From assembly GCA_964342695.1 (NCBI GenBank), contig CAYFFV010000020.1, forward strand, positions 1 to 37,216: a DNA stretch of 37,216 bases, given 5' to 3'. This document shows, piece after piece, positions 24,575 to 33,850 of this stretch (positions within the stretch are counted from its first letter, which is position 1; the number at the start of each line of letters is the position of its first letter). Made by a program: the position numbers and the translations under genes. A model generated the notes under the pieces. That model was not told the origin of the DNA. It searched no databases and worked only from the letters and a program-made list of their open reading frames with translations. The stretch is from CAYFFV01 sp964342695. Its GTDB lineage: Bacteria > Acidobacteriota > Vicinamibacteria > Vicinamibacterales > UBA8438.

Positions 24575-26886
24575 GCCCGGTACAGGTCTGGGATATCCCC
24601 TGATTGACCAAAACGGTCGACACCCAAAGGCACTACCCTATGACCTCTGACCGAACCCAACCAAGACAAAGCACCAGGATGACCATCAAGAACGGTCACA
24701 AGTCTCGCAGTCGAAGACAAAGGACTAAGTAGTCTCGATATATGAGAAGAGTAACCAGAAACATTGTCAGACGATCGCTGAGCCCACGCATTGTAGAGCT
24801 GGCCCGGCGAAGTCACCACTAGTAATCCAGCACCAGGATGTTTTTTTATTATTTCGTTATGCGCCTCCCTCGCTTCAGCAACAACCGGACCAGATACGAC
24901 AATTGCAAGGTCCGTATCAGAATCAGGACGCACCATCCAATAGCCACCTTCAACTATCTGTCTCTCAAGATCTTCGTCAATGTTTCGTTGAGGTTGATCC
25001 AGGGGACGCGTAGACAACCGCAAATAGACAGCTCCCCCGTCATCGGATTGGATATGACTAAAACTCCAGCGAAGAATTGCTGTGAGCTCGTCAACATATG
25101 CTGGTTCAAATGCTGTGAGTCCGGGCTGGCCAATCCCGATGAGTGGTGTAATAACAGATTGATGCGCGCCACCTTCTGGCGCGAGTGTCACTCCAGAAGG
25201 CGTAGCCACCAAAATAAACCTTGCGTCCTGATAACAAGCATAATTGAGTGCATCAAGACCCCGACTGATAAATGGATCGTATAGCGTGCCTATCGGCAAG
25301 AGTCGCGCACCAAACAAAGAACCACTTAGACCGAGTGCAGCCAACAGTAAGAAAAGATTATTTTCAGCAATACCTAATTCCAGGTGTTGTCCACTCGTAT
25401 CCATCGACCAATCCTGCAATGACATCGGGCGGTCTCTTTGGTCTCGAGAGTTAAATGCATCAGAACGCTCTAAACGAGAGAAGACTCCCCGCTTATTGAC
25501 CCAAGTTCCAAGGTTCGTTGAAACCGTCACATCAGGAGATGTCGTAACGATTCGGTCGGCCAACTCAGAATGCTGTCTGGCAATGTCAGAAAGAAGACGC
25601 CCAAAACCTTTCTGTGTAGAGAGACGATCCCCAAGTGGAGTCTCTAGACGTTCAGGAACAGGCACAGACGAACTCGGATGACGACGCTGCACTTTTTGAT
25701 TAAAAGGAACATCCTCAAGAAACAAGCTGAGATCCTGATCTGAACCGGACAACCCAGAAAATGGATGCCACTCTTCACCAACCTCTATTCCCATCTGAGT
25801 CCTCAAAATGTCAATCTGATCAGTTGTCATGAGTCCGGCATGATTGTCTTTGTGTCCCTGTAATGGAAGACCGTAACCTTTGATCGTATAAGCGATAAAA
25901 CAAGCTGGCGTCGGATCATTTTTTAAATCATCAAATGCTTCTAACATGACATCCAGATCATGTCCGCCAAGATTGGTCATTAAACGACTTAGGTCTGGGT
26001 CATCGTGCTCGTCGAGCAGTTCACTTATACCTGAAGTGTCGCCTAAATCTAGTACAAGTCGATCACGCCATGCCGAACCACCTTGATAGGCCAAGGCCGA
26101 GTACTCCGAATTGGGACACCCGTCGATCCATTCTTGGAGTGCATCTCCACCTCGTCGCGCAAATGCCTGATGTAGTAACTTCCCATATTTAAGGGTCACA
26201 ACCCGCCATTCCATTGTTTCGAAAACAGTATCGAGACGACGAAAGAATCTGTCTGCAACAAATGCATCTAGACTCTGGCGGTTGTAATCGATGATCCACC
26301 ATAAATTTGTAACATGATGCTTCCAACCCTCAAGCAAAGCTTCAAACACGTTTCCTTCATCAAATTCTGCATCACCTGCAACCGCAATCATCCGGCCCGG
26401 AGGCTGATCGGCGTCAACAAAATGATGTTGCCTCACATACTCTTGAACCAAAGCTGCAAAACTTGTCATCCCAACACCCATTCCAACCGAGCCAGTTGAA
26501 ATATCGACATCATCGACATCCTTAGTTCGTGAGGGATATGACTGAGCACCACCAAACGCTCTAAATTTTTCGAGTTGATCCTGCGTCTGGTTGCCCAGCA
26601 AGTATTGGATGGCGTGATAAACGGGACTACCGTGAGGCTTTACCGCAACCCTGTCCTCAGGGCGAAGGGCTTCAAAATACAATGCTGTCATGAGCGTGAC
26701 CATCGAGGCGCAGGATGCCTGATGCCCACCGACCTTCAACCCATCACGGTTTGGTCGCACACGATTCGCATTATGAATCATCCAGACACTTAACCAGAGA
26801 ACCTTCTTTTCAAACTCTGAAAGACATTGTCTCTTAATTGTTTTTTCGCTGGAACCTTGCAAAACAGTCGATATCGGACCTGTCAT
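24526..26886 (-). CDS. Transketolase-like thiamine-diphosphate enzyme of the AceE/MdeB (2-oxoacid dehydrogenase E1) group
   Basis: The 786-aa protein has the three-domain homodimeric E1 layout. The N-terminal part has GLKVGGHQASCASMVTLMTA, and the thiamine-diphosphate motif is AVAGDAEFDEGNVFEALLEG with the NLWWIIDYNRQSLD block closing it. The middle domain carries the activating glutamate in HLELGIAENNLFLLLAALG and a GGAHQSVITPLIGIGQPG block. The C-terminal transketolase domain ends with VTVLDGHPGALSWLGSVRG. It is shorter than E. coli AceE (887 aa) and lacks clear E2-binding neighbours; no lipoyl E2 or E3 gene is present. A 2-oxoacid dehydrogenase such as MdeB, or a transketolase-like reaction, are both possible. 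A strong AGGAGAAAG site precedes the ATG. Confidence 0.82.
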   Translation of the reverse strand: MTGPISTVLQGSSEKTIKRQCLSEFEKKVLWLSVWMIHNANRVRPNRDGLKVGGHQASCASMVTLMTALYFEALRPEDRVAVKPHGSPVYHAIQYLLGNQTQDQLEKFRAFGGAQSYPSRTKDVDDVDISTGSVGMGVGMTSFAALVQEYVRQHHFVDADQPPGRMIAVAGDAEFDEGNVFEALLEGWKHHVTNLWWIIDYNRQSLDAFVADRFFRRLDTVFETMEWRVVTLKYGKLLHQAFARRGGDALQEWIDGCPNSEYSALAYQGGSAWRDRLVLDLGDTSGISELLDEHDDPDLSRLMTNLGGHDLDVMLEAFDDLKNDPTPACFIAYTIKGYGLPLQGHKDNHAGLMTTDQIDILRTQMGIEVGEEWHPFSGLSGSDQDLSLFLEDVPFNQKVQRRHPSSSVPVPERLETPLGDRLSTQKGFGRLLSDIARQHSELADRIVTTSPDVTVSTNLGTWVNKRGVFSRLERSDAFNSRDQRDRPMSLQDWSMDTSGQHLELGIAENNLFLLLAALGLSGSLFGARLLPIGTLYDPFISRGLDALNYACYQDARFILVATPSGVTLAPEGGAHQSVITPLIGIGQPGLTAFEPAYVDELTAILRWSFSHIQSDDGGAVYLRLSTRPLDQPQRNIDEDLERQIVEGGYWMVRPDSDTDLAIVVSGPVVAEAREAHNEIIKKHPGAGLLVVTSPGQLYNAWAQRSSDNVSGYSSHISRLLSPLSSTARLVTVLDGHPGALSWLGSVRGHRVVPLGVDRFGQSGDIPDLYRAYELDVEAIVGAVSDS

Positions 26887-27023
26887 CTTTCTCCTGTAGA
26901 ATGCATACTGTTTGAGTCTGATCGTATCAAAAATCTAAATGGAGGAACCATAAATCGCTATATAAGAATAGTTTTGGAAACTACTAAAGTCCTTATAAAA
27001 CAGGGTTTATAGAAGTGGATGGA

Positions 27024-27098
27024 TGGTGGGCGCTAGTGGATTCGAACCACTGACCCCCGCCGTGTGAAGGCGATGCTCTACCACTGAGCCAAGCGCCC
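27024..27098 (-). tRNA. tRNA-Val (CAC), CCA encoded
   Basis: On the minus strand the acceptor GGGCGCT pairs with AGCGCCC. The D-arm contains GCTCAGTGGTAGAGC. The anticodon stem TCGCC/GGCGG carries loop TTCACAC (anticodon CAC). The T-arm is AGTGG-TTCGAAT-CCACT. The discriminator is A and the CCA end is encoded (27026-27024). Confidence 0.94.
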
Positions 27099-27221
27099 GT
27101 GCCCAGTTTTCAGTTTACTGTAAGTCTATTGCGGTTACCAAGATTTAGTTTCTAATCCGCAGTCCATCGAATCGCTTATTAACCTTGAACAGAAAGCAAA
27201 AACCGTCATATGGATTTATGT

Positions 27222-27653
27222 TCAACCAATAAATAGAGCTTCCTGATCTTCGCCTACAGAATCTTCTGTCTGTGTATTCATTCGATTCGACACATCTCGA
27301 AGAGCAGTAACTGCCGCTTTTAAGCCAGCCAATACAGCAACACCCTTCCTTAAGGGCTCAACTACTGCATCTTGACCAACAGTCATCAGGTGTTCAACTC
27401 TCTCGGTCAACTGTCCAAACAGTTGATCGACCCGTTCCAACTGAGCAACGGCTAGAGAAGTGGCCCTCGTAACGTCACCAGTTGCATCATTTACACGATC
27501 AAGAGCCGGCTTTATCTCCTTTTCGATCTGATCAACCATCCGATTGACACGCTTTACCAATCTGACACCATAGACGACTGCCGCAACCTGTACAGCAGCC
27601 ATCACAACAACAGATAGCGTAATAGCCAGCATAAAAATAATTGGGATTTCCAT
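27222..27653 (-). CDS. DUF948-like membrane-anchored coiled-coil protein
   Basis: The 143-aa protein has one N-terminal membrane helix (residues 4-29, IIFMLAITLSVVVMAAVQVA), then a long helical region with heptad-like hydrophobics (VKRVNRMVDQIEKEIKPALD, RATSLAVAQLERVDQLFGQL, ERVEHLM) and a short acidic tail. This pattern matches DUF948/YtxG-type envelope proteins. Its ATG overlaps the TAA stop of the YtxH-like gene by one base, so the two are translationally coupled. In other bacteria such genes form a stress-associated pair, but the molecular role is not established. Confidence 0.75.
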   Translation of the reverse strand: MEIPIIFMLAITLSVVVMAAVQVAAVVYGVRLVKRVNRMVDQIEKEIKPALDRVNDATGDVTRATSLAVAQLERVDQLFGQLTERVEHLMTVGQDAVVEPLRKGVAVLAGLKAAVTALRDVSNRMNTQTEDSVGEDQEALFIG

Positions 27654-27946
27654 TATATTTCACCCTCAGTAGCATCGACTTTTCCGTCACGGACTCGCTG
27701 ATAAGCTTCTCTGCCTCGCTCCACAGCTGTAGTAAGCTGCTCGCGCTGGCGACGCACAAACTCACGGCCTTGCTTGGCTGCCACATCCGCCTTCTCAAGA
27801 CCTTCTTGTGCCTTCTCGTTCAGAGCTCGACGCGTCTCAGAACCAGAACCCGGAGCCATCAAAAGTGCTGATGCTGCACCAGCAATAGCTCCTAAGGCGA
27901 AAGCGACTAAAATAACCGTCGCATGACCTTCATTTTCTTTTGACAT
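27653..27946 (-). CDS. YtxH domain-containing protein
   Basis: The 97-aa protein starts at ATG 27946, after a clear GGAGG site about 6 nt away; GTG or other starts further upstream are not needed. It has a single hydrophobic segment (ATVILVAFALGAIAGAASAL) with the YtxH signature of a Gly/Ala-rich helix followed by LLMAPGSGSETRRAL. A charged helical tail follows (EGLEKADVAAKQGREFVRRQ). YtxH proteins are small membrane proteins linked to general stress in Firmicutes and widespread elsewhere. It overlaps the DUF948-like gene by one base. Confidence 0.85.
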   Translation of the reverse strand: MSKENEGHATVILVAFALGAIAGAASALLMAPGSGSETRRALNEKAQEGLEKADVAAKQGREFVRRQREQLTTAVERGREAYQRVRDGKVDATEGEI

Positions 27947-28022
27947 AACGACCTCCGTGATCACACACCAAATTCAAAATATTATCTTTTGTATCTCAAC
28001 CTTGCCCAACAAACCACAGATC

Positions 28023-30044
28023 TCACTCAGTTAGACCAAGGTTCCTCTCTCTGAGCATTTGTATCCTATCCCTAAGATTAGCCGCAAGTTCAAAATCAAG
28101 ATTACCTGCAGCCTCACGCATCTCCCCGTCAAGTTTATCTAAATATTCATTCATCTCAGAAAGATTTTTAAAACTCTCCTGTTTGTTTGCTTCGGCAGGA
28201 ATAGTTACATAGTCCTGCTCGTAAATGCTAGACAACACGCCGCCAATCTCTTTAACAATAGACTTCGGCGTTATACCGTTTTCTTCATTGTACTTTTGCT
28301 GAAGCTGTCGACGTCTCTCCATCTCACTAAGAGCACTTTCCATCGACCGAGTCATCTTGTCAGCATACATGATCACACGGCCATTCACGTTTCTTGCAGC
28401 TCTCCCAGAAGTCTGTATTAGCGATCCTGTTGAACGAAGAAAACCTTCTTTATCTGCATCAAGAATTGCTACCAATGACACTTCTGGCAGATCCAAACCT
28501 TCTCTTAGTAAATTAATTCCTACAAGTACATCGAAGGCTCCACGACGAAGGTCTCGCAAAATTTCGACTCGTTCAAGTGTGTCAATATCTGAATGTAAAT
28601 AGCGCACCTTTACACCAAGTTCCTGATAATACTGGGTTAAATCTTCGGCCATCCGCTTAGTCAAAGTCGTCACTAAGACTCTTTCACTCCTGGTTGCCCG
28701 AACCCGAATTTCATGAAGTAAATCATCAATCTGTCCTTTAACTGGACGAATTTCAACCTCAGGATCTACCAAACCAGTTGGCCTGATAATCTGTTCAACC
28801 ACCACGCCACCACTCGCCTCCAATTCAAAACCGCCTGGGGTTGCAGAAACAAAAACAGTTTGTCCAACTCGTGATTTCCATTCGTCAAAACTCAAGGGAC
28901 GATTATCCAATGCAGACGGCAGTCGAAATCCGTGCTGAATGAGTACTTCTTTCCGAGAGCGATCACCATGATACATAGCTCTTATTTGAGGAATCGTTTG
29001 GTGGCTTTCATCAATAATAGTAAGTGCATCGTCCGGTAAATAATCAAGTAAAGTGGGTGGTGGTTCGCCGGACTTTCTTGCAGAGATATGCCGCGAATAG
29101 TTTTCGATCCCATGGCAATATCCAATTTCTCTGATCATTTCAAGATCGAACATTGTCCGCTGGTGCAATCTTTCAGCCTCAGCTACTTTGCCCTCACGTT
29201 CCAAAACACTTCGCCAATTTGTGAGTTCCTCCTTGATACTATCCACCGCCTGATGAGTCCGCTCTCGTGGCGCAACAAAATGGGATTTTGGATATACCGC
29301 AAGACGGTCATGTCGACTAAGAGTTTTTCCAGTTACGGGATCAAAACTTGCTAATTCATCTACCTCCTCACCGAACAAATCAATCCTGATTCCCTTTTGA
29401 TCATAAGATGGGTAAACTTCAATGCTATCTCCCCTAACTCGAAAAACACCTCGGGTGAATTCGTGATCATTACGCTCATACTGAATTTCGACTAATTTAC
29501 GTAAAATCCATTCACGATCTACCAGCTGCCCTCGTTCAAGTGGAAGTAACATCCCATAATATGCCTCGGGAGATCCAAGACCATAAATACAAGAAACGCT
29601 GGCAACTATAATCACGTCACGTCTCTCAAAAAGAGACCGCGTCGCAGAAAGACGCATCCGGTCTATCTCATCATTAATAGTTGCCTCTTTTTCGATATAC
29701 GAATCCGTTGCAGGAACATAAGCCTCGGGTTGATAATAATCGTAATAACTAACAAAATACTCAACTGCATTATTCGGAAAAAGTCGTCGGAATTCCTGGT
29801 ACAGTTGCGCCGCCAACGTTTTGTTATGGACTATAACCAGACTTGGCCTATTCAGTTTCGCGATAACATGAGCCATGGTAAAGGTCTTACCAGAACCCGT
29901 AACACCCAACAAGACCTGGTGTTTCGTCCCTAAACTAAGGCCAGAGCTAAGTTCACTGATAGCGTTCTCTTGATCTCCCTCGAGCTTATAATCAGTGACG
30001 ATTGAAAATTTGTTGTCAGTTGAATCCAGGACAGATTCCTTCAA
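28023..30044 (-). CDS. uvrB: Excinuclease ABC subunit B
   Basis: This is a 673-aa full-length UvrB, the helicase-like damage verifier of nucleotide excision repair that works with UvrA and UvrC. It has Walker A GVTGSGKT at 47-54, the beta-hairpin region YYDYYQPEAYVP, the helicase motif IDESHQTIPQ, SATPGGFE, a LLREGLDLPEVSLVAILDAD block, QTSGRAARN, and a C-terminal UVR domain (AAGNLDFELAANLRDRIQML) that contacts UvrC. The start is a TTG at 30044 without a good ribosome site. The conserved part begins about residue 13 (FSIVTDYKLEGDQ), and no ATG lies between, so the TTG is the best choice. It sits 5 bp after the VWA gene stop, suggesting translational coupling. Confidence 0.97.
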   Translation of the reverse strand: MKESVLDSTDNKFSIVTDYKLEGDQENAISELSSGLSLGTKHQVLLGVTGSGKTFTMAHVIAKLNRPSLVIVHNKTLAAQLYQEFRRLFPNNAVEYFVSYYDYYQPEAYVPATDSYIEKEATINDEIDRMRLSATRSLFERRDVIIVASVSCIYGLGSPEAYYGMLLPLERGQLVDREWILRKLVEIQYERNDHEFTRGVFRVRGDSIEVYPSYDQKGIRIDLFGEEVDELASFDPVTGKTLSRHDRLAVYPKSHFVAPRERTHQAVDSIKEELTNWRSVLEREGKVAEAERLHQRTMFDLEMIREIGYCHGIENYSRHISARKSGEPPPTLLDYLPDDALTIIDESHQTIPQIRAMYHGDRSRKEVLIQHGFRLPSALDNRPLSFDEWKSRVGQTVFVSATPGGFELEASGGVVVEQIIRPTGLVDPEVEIRPVKGQIDDLLHEIRVRATRSERVLVTTLTKRMAEDLTQYYQELGVKVRYLHSDIDTLERVEILRDLRRGAFDVLVGINLLREGLDLPEVSLVAILDADKEGFLRSTGSLIQTSGRAARNVNGRVIMYADKMTRSMESALSEMERRRQLQQKYNEENGITPKSIVKEIGGVLSSIYEQDYVTIPAEANKQESFKNLSEMNEYLDKLDGEMREAAGNLDFELAANLRDRIQMLRERNLGLTE

Positions 30045-30049
30045 ATTTA

Positions 30050-30976
30050 TTAGGGTTCAATAAATGGAGCATAATAACCCTTTCGACTTTTCACACGAAG
30101 CCGCTCAAGTTCTCTACGCGAACCTACAATCTTAACCGTTACATCTCTCCACGTTCCATCAGTAGCAGAATTATTCGACTCATAGCCAAGCGAATATCGC
30201 GCATCAAGCTCATCAGATATTCTTTCGTAAATCTCTTCAAGATCATCGATATCGTTTGGGAAATAAGACCGACCTCCCGTTAAATCTACCAGCTGTTCAA
30301 GCCTCATTCGTTGAAGTGTCCTCTGACTACTACGCAAATATTTCTGAAAGCCAATTGCGTAAATAGTCACATCCGATGCTCGGATCAGATCGAGAGCCTC
30401 TGAAAATTTAGTTCGGCTTCTCGTATCGGCACCGTCCGTATATAGAAGTAATACCTTACGACCATCTTGTGAAAAGGCACCGTCTAAGTAAACACCTAAG
30501 GCGTCATATAGAGCTGTGTCTCCATTCGACTGACTACGTCTAATTCTCTCTACCAGCCTAGGAAAATCAGCCTGGCTGTATCTCCCAACCCGAACTTCAC
30601 TATCAAAATCAACTAGAGTGATATCCTCGGCATAAGTAACGGTATTAAAAAATTTTATCGCGGCCGTCTTTGCGAATCTACCTTCTCTCTCCATACTTCC
30701 GCTAGTGTCAAAAAGCAAACCAAGGTGAAAGGGTATCGTCGTTATATCAGCAGCAATATTATTTGAAAAATACCGGACAACCTGAGGCTCATCATTTTCA
30801 AAGACCCTGAAGTCCTCTCTTCTTAGATCCGTTACAGGCGAACCATCCTCATCCTCGACTGAAATACCAATTCTGACTAGATCAACACGACTTTCAAAAA
30901 CAGCCTCTTGAGCAAAAAGAAACTCGCAACTTAGAACGAACAAAAACAATGCAATACAAGAAATATGTTTTTTCAT
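30050..30976 (-). CDS. Exported VWFA-related protein of the acidobacterial type
   Basis: The 308-aa protein starts at ATG 30976 with a signal peptide (MKKHISCIALFLFVLSCEFL, cleavage near FAQ). A short Ig-like lead follows (VRIGISVEDEDGSPVTDLRR and EDFRVFENDEPQVVRYF), then a von Willebrand A domain with an intact metal-binding DTSGSMEREG (DxSxS), ALYDALGVYLDGAF, LLLYTDGADTRS and ITLVDFDSEV. This arrangement matches the TIGR03436 'VWFA-related Acidobacterial domain', a family greatly expanded in Acidobacteriota, and is one of the lineage hints in this window. The role is probably protein binding outside the cytoplasm. It lies between the patatin-like gene and uvrB on the same strand. Confidence 0.92.
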   Translation of the reverse strand: MKKHISCIALFLFVLSCEFLFAQEAVFESRVDLVRIGISVEDEDGSPVTDLRREDFRVFENDEPQVVRYFSNNIAADITTIPFHLGLLFDTSGSMEREGRFAKTAAIKFFNTVTYAEDITLVDFDSEVRVGRYSQADFPRLVERIRRSQSNGDTALYDALGVYLDGAFSQDGRKVLLLYTDGADTRSRTKFSEALDLIRASDVTIYAIGFQKYLRSSQRTLQRMRLEQLVDLTGGRSYFPNDIDDLEEIYERISDELDARYSLGYESNNSATDGTWRDVTVKIVGSRRELERLRVKSRKGYYAPFIEP

Positions 30977-31025
30977 TCTCAGCACTCTCAAACAGTTTTT
31001 TTTAAACCATCAAAAAAACAACAGT

Positions 31026-32519
31026 CTACCGGCGGTTCTCTGAATCTATCCATTCACCACTAGCACCTACGACTGAATCAACGAACTGTCTTCGCGCATC
31101 TTCATATCCTCGATCAACCAGTTCATTAAGAGAATAATTGCGGTCAGAGCTCTCATCATAACAACCGTCAAAATCAAACATTCCTAATGGGTTATGGGAA
31201 GGACGGACTTGAAACACTCCCTGGAAATAACCAGCACATGACACTAAAGCATCTCTCACAGACGCAGATTCAAGAGAAGTCAGATATTCACTTACTTTAC
31301 CGCGTGCATCACGTCGTTCTGCATTTAGGTTATGTGGACCTGGTATTTCGGCCGCCGCCGTGACGAGAATAACCTGCTCGGCTCCAGCATGAGCGACCTC
31401 TTCTAATAATCTACTCGTAGACTCCGGACGATCGGCGAGCCGATGGATTTCACCATTCCATGCACTCTCTTTTGAAAAACTAATCAGATGAGCCTTCGTT
31501 GCTAAAGGCACACCCAAGGCTGCCATCATAATATCAACAACGTGCCGACAACCTGCTCCCGCCAGGTCTATTGTTTCTAAATGCCGATCTCGACTTTCGT
31601 CATTAGGACTCCTAGAAAAGAAATAGCGGCGATCTTTTTCAGACAAAAGGGCGGATACAAGATCCCGTCTCCCGTCAATATCATGCACAAGCATTATCAA
31701 ATCTCGATAACCAGGTTGACCCAAGTTGTCAATCAATAAGTGAGCGTAGCGCTCACTTAAATCCTTATTATTTGGACGACCTATTTTCGCCGCTCCCCGC
31801 ATGCGTCTCCATAGACTGTCTGACGCCCAATCACTAATGCGCGATATACTTAGCGGTCCACCAAAAAAATTCCACCAAAAAGAACCTCTCCCTCTTCTAT
31901 GTAATCGGCTCTTCACTGAACGTACAAACACTCCTACCGCGAGCGTAATCAACAAAAGCAATAGAACGCTGGTCACAAATCGTGGAAGATAGAGAGGGAG
32001 TATGTGAGGTTGAAATATAAGTTCTACAATTTGCGTGTACCAACTAGCCATTTCCGCTCCGACTTCAAAACCGCTAAGCCTTAACAAAAACCCCAACGGA
32101 AATACTAAAATTCCTCCGCACAAAACAGCTAAGGGAAACAGAATCGCTAGAAAAACAACACTCAATATCCATGTGGACACTCTCAAAGTCCATCGCCATT
32201 GATACAATCTAGAAACCAGTGAAGACGGCCATCCATACGATTTATTCCAAAGATGTTCGCCACCGTCAATCGCTGCAAACATCGCACTAAGCGCTCCGAT
32301 CCCTCGGCCGGCAACGAGATCTATTTTTACTCCAGCCTCTTGTACCGCCTTGATTACTCCGGCATGGTAGGCTCCGAAGGTTCCAGTTCCCGTAAATACG
32401 AGCGCTGTCCTGAGCTCTGGTGAATACCGAATCGGTGTGCCCGGATTTTGAGAAATTGTTCTAATCCTATGCGTCGTGAATAGTAGCCAACTTAATAATT
32501 TCAAATTCACGAACCCCAT
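31026..32519 (-). CDS. Patatin-like membrane protein lacking the catalytic serine
   Basis: The 497-aa protein begins a patatin-like fold at about residue 39: TALVFTGTGTFGAYHAGVIKAVQEAGVKID with the oxyanion loop GTGTFG at 44-49. The nucleophile elbow is VAGRGIGALSA at 69-79. In active patatins this reads GxSxG; here residue 73 is Gly. The second half of the dyad resembles DG in FDFDGCYDESSDRNYSLNEL near the C-terminus. The fold is interrupted after about residue 100 by two or three long membrane segments (WILSVVFLAILFPLAVLCGG; VTSVLLLLLITLAVGVFV) and a basic soluble part. It is probably an inactive membrane-bound relative used for binding. The ATG lies inside greA (53-bp overlap); an alternative GTG/TTG start a few codons later is possible. 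Confidence 0.72.
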   Translation of the reverse strand: MGFVNLKLLSWLLFTTHRIRTISQNPGTPIRYSPELRTALVFTGTGTFGAYHAGVIKAVQEAGVKIDLVAGRGIGALSAMFAAIDGGEHLWNKSYGWPSSLVSRLYQWRWTLRVSTWILSVVFLAILFPLAVLCGGILVFPLGFLLRLSGFEVGAEMASWYTQIVELIFQPHILPLYLPRFVTSVLLLLLITLAVGVFVRSVKSRLHRRGRGSFWWNFFGGPLSISRISDWASDSLWRRMRGAAKIGRPNNKDLSERYAHLLIDNLGQPGYRDLIMLVHDIDGRRDLVSALLSEKDRRYFFSRSPNDESRDRHLETIDLAGAGCRHVVDIMMAALGVPLATKAHLISFSKESAWNGEIHRLADRPESTSRLLEEVAHAGAEQVILVTAAAEIPGPHNLNAERRDARGKVSEYLTSLESASVRDALVSCAGYFQGVFQVRPSHNPLGMFDFDGCYDESSDRNYSLNELVDRGYEDARRQFVDSVVGASGEWIDSENRR

Positions 32520-32931
32520 TCGGGGTCGGAACCTTCACTTCGTCCCCAACCTCTTTACCAACGAGAGCACGTCCTATAGGAGATGCCGTTGAAATCCAGC
32601 CCCGGTCAGGATCCGCATCCTCTGCCATAACAAGTTGATAGACAACCTTTTCACCTTCCGGTTTCATTAGGTGCACAGTCGAACCAAAGCCTGCGCGGTC
32701 ACGGGGCAACTTGTCAAGATTCATCAAGGAAATCTCAGAAACACGAGCCTGAAGCATACTAATTCGTGCTTCAACAAAACGTTGTCTCTCTTTTGCGGCC
32801 TGATATTCCGCGTTCTCCCTCAAATCTCCAAGCTCACGGGCCTTTTGAATCTCCTTTGGCAATTCATGTTTCAGCTCATGATCGAGAGTCTGTATCTCAT
32901 CCCCAAACCGCTTCAGTAGCTCAGCTTTCAT
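32467..32931 (-). CDS. greA: Transcription elongation factor GreA
   Basis: The 154-aa protein has the GreA layout: an N-terminal coiled coil (LKRFGDEIQTLDHELKHELP then IQKARELGDLRENAEYQAAK with the conserved acidic tip D/E pair), and a C-terminal FKBP-like domain (VYQLVMAEDADPDRGWIST, SPIGRALVGKEVGDEVKVPT). It rescues backtracked RNA polymerase by stimulating transcript cleavage. The motif GDLRENAEY is diagnostic. It is the first gene of a likely minus-strand unit greA - patatin-like - VWA - uvrB, and its end overlaps the next gene's start. Confidence 0.96.
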   Translation of the reverse strand: MKAELLKRFGDEIQTLDHELKHELPKEIQKARELGDLRENAEYQAAKERQRFVEARISMLQARVSEISLMNLDKLPRDRAGFGSTVHLMKPEGEKVVYQLVMAEDADPDRGWISTASPIGRALVGKEVGDEVKVPTPNGVREFEIIKLATIHDA

Positions 32932-33006
32932 AATCTTTTCAACCTTCCTCAGTAAACATTACAACTTCCCATACGGTACTCTATTACTCAGACTAGCATA
33001 TCTGGT

Positions 33007-33831
33007 ATGCTCTGCCTCCCCGTGAAAAGAATCACCAGTCGACGAAATCCAATCGTGACCGCGTTCAGATCTGCCGCCAAATCTGACAAGATAAACAGGC
33101 GACATCTTCTACTTGAAGGATCGCGTCTTATCGATGACGCCTTGCAGTCAGGCATACGCATTGAAACGGCTGTGTTTTCAATCTCGGTATTACAAAAAGC
33201 AGATGAACGTCTGCAAAGAATTCTTGAACAGCTAAAAAGCACTGGCACAGAAATATTTTCAGTTTCTGCACCAGTATTATCCGCTATGAGTCCGACCAAA
33301 TCACCCTCTGGATCGATCGCTCTCGGACAATTCAAATCCATCCGAGTTGAACATGTTTTTAAGAACTCTGGACCTGTCTTGTTACCCATCAAGGTCCAAG
33401 ATGCCGGTAATGTTGGCGCAATTATTCGAGCAGCAGACGGTGGTGGAGCCTCAGGAGTTATCATAAGTTCTGATTCGGCAGATCCATTTGGATGGAAAGC
33501 ACTACGCGGAGGCATGGGGAGTACTTTTAGACTTCCGATAGCTGCCATAGAGGACCCAAAAAGAGCAATGGCAATTGCAAAAACAAAAAACGTTCCTATA
33601 TTTTGCGCCGTCCCCCATGACGGCCGTTCAATATATGACATAGATTTAAGAACACCATGTCTAATTCTAATTGGAGGAGAAACCTCGGGATTACCAGATA
33701 CATTGATCGCAGAGTCAAACCAGAAAATCTCTATTCCTATGAAACCAAAAGTGAATTCGCTTAACGCAGCAGTCGCGACAGCTGTTATTGTGTACGAAGC
33801 ATATCGGCAAAGATTGCTTTCAAAAAAATGA
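33007..33831 (+). CDS. TrmH/SpoU-family RNA 2'-O-methyltransferase
   Basis: The 274-aa protein has the N-terminal substrate-binding domain (KRITSRRNPIVTAFRSAAKS, LLLEGSRLIDDAL) and the SPOUT catalytic domain with the three family motifs: IKVQDAGNVGAIIRAADGGG, LILIGGETSGLPD and KISIPMKPKVNSLNAAVATA. These form the AdoMet-binding knot that methylates ribose 2'-OH in tRNA or rRNA. The target site cannot be read from sequence. GTG 33022 (giving a start at VKRITSRRNP) is a plausible alternative start. It is divergent from greA and lies 19 bp before rarA. Confidence 0.93.
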   Translation: MLCLPVKRITSRRNPIVTAFRSAAKSDKINRRHLLLEGSRLIDDALQSGIRIETAVFSISVLQKADERLQRILEQLKSTGTEIFSVSAPVLSAMSPTKSPSGSIALGQFKSIRVEHVFKNSGPVLLPIKVQDAGNVGAIIRAADGGGASGVIISSDSADPFGWKALRGGMGSTFRLPIAAIEDPKRAMAIAKTKNVPIFCAVPHDGRSIYDIDLRTPCLILIGGETSGLPDTLIAESNQKISIPMKPKVNSLNAAVATAVIVYEAYRQRLLSKK

Positions 33832-33850
33832 TACGTTAAGGAAAAATACT

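Noticed and set aside
32988..33641. 217-aa minus-strand ORF
   Set aside because: It is antisense to the TrmH-type methyltransferase, whose motifs are clear; low-complexity, Cys/Ser-rich shadow.
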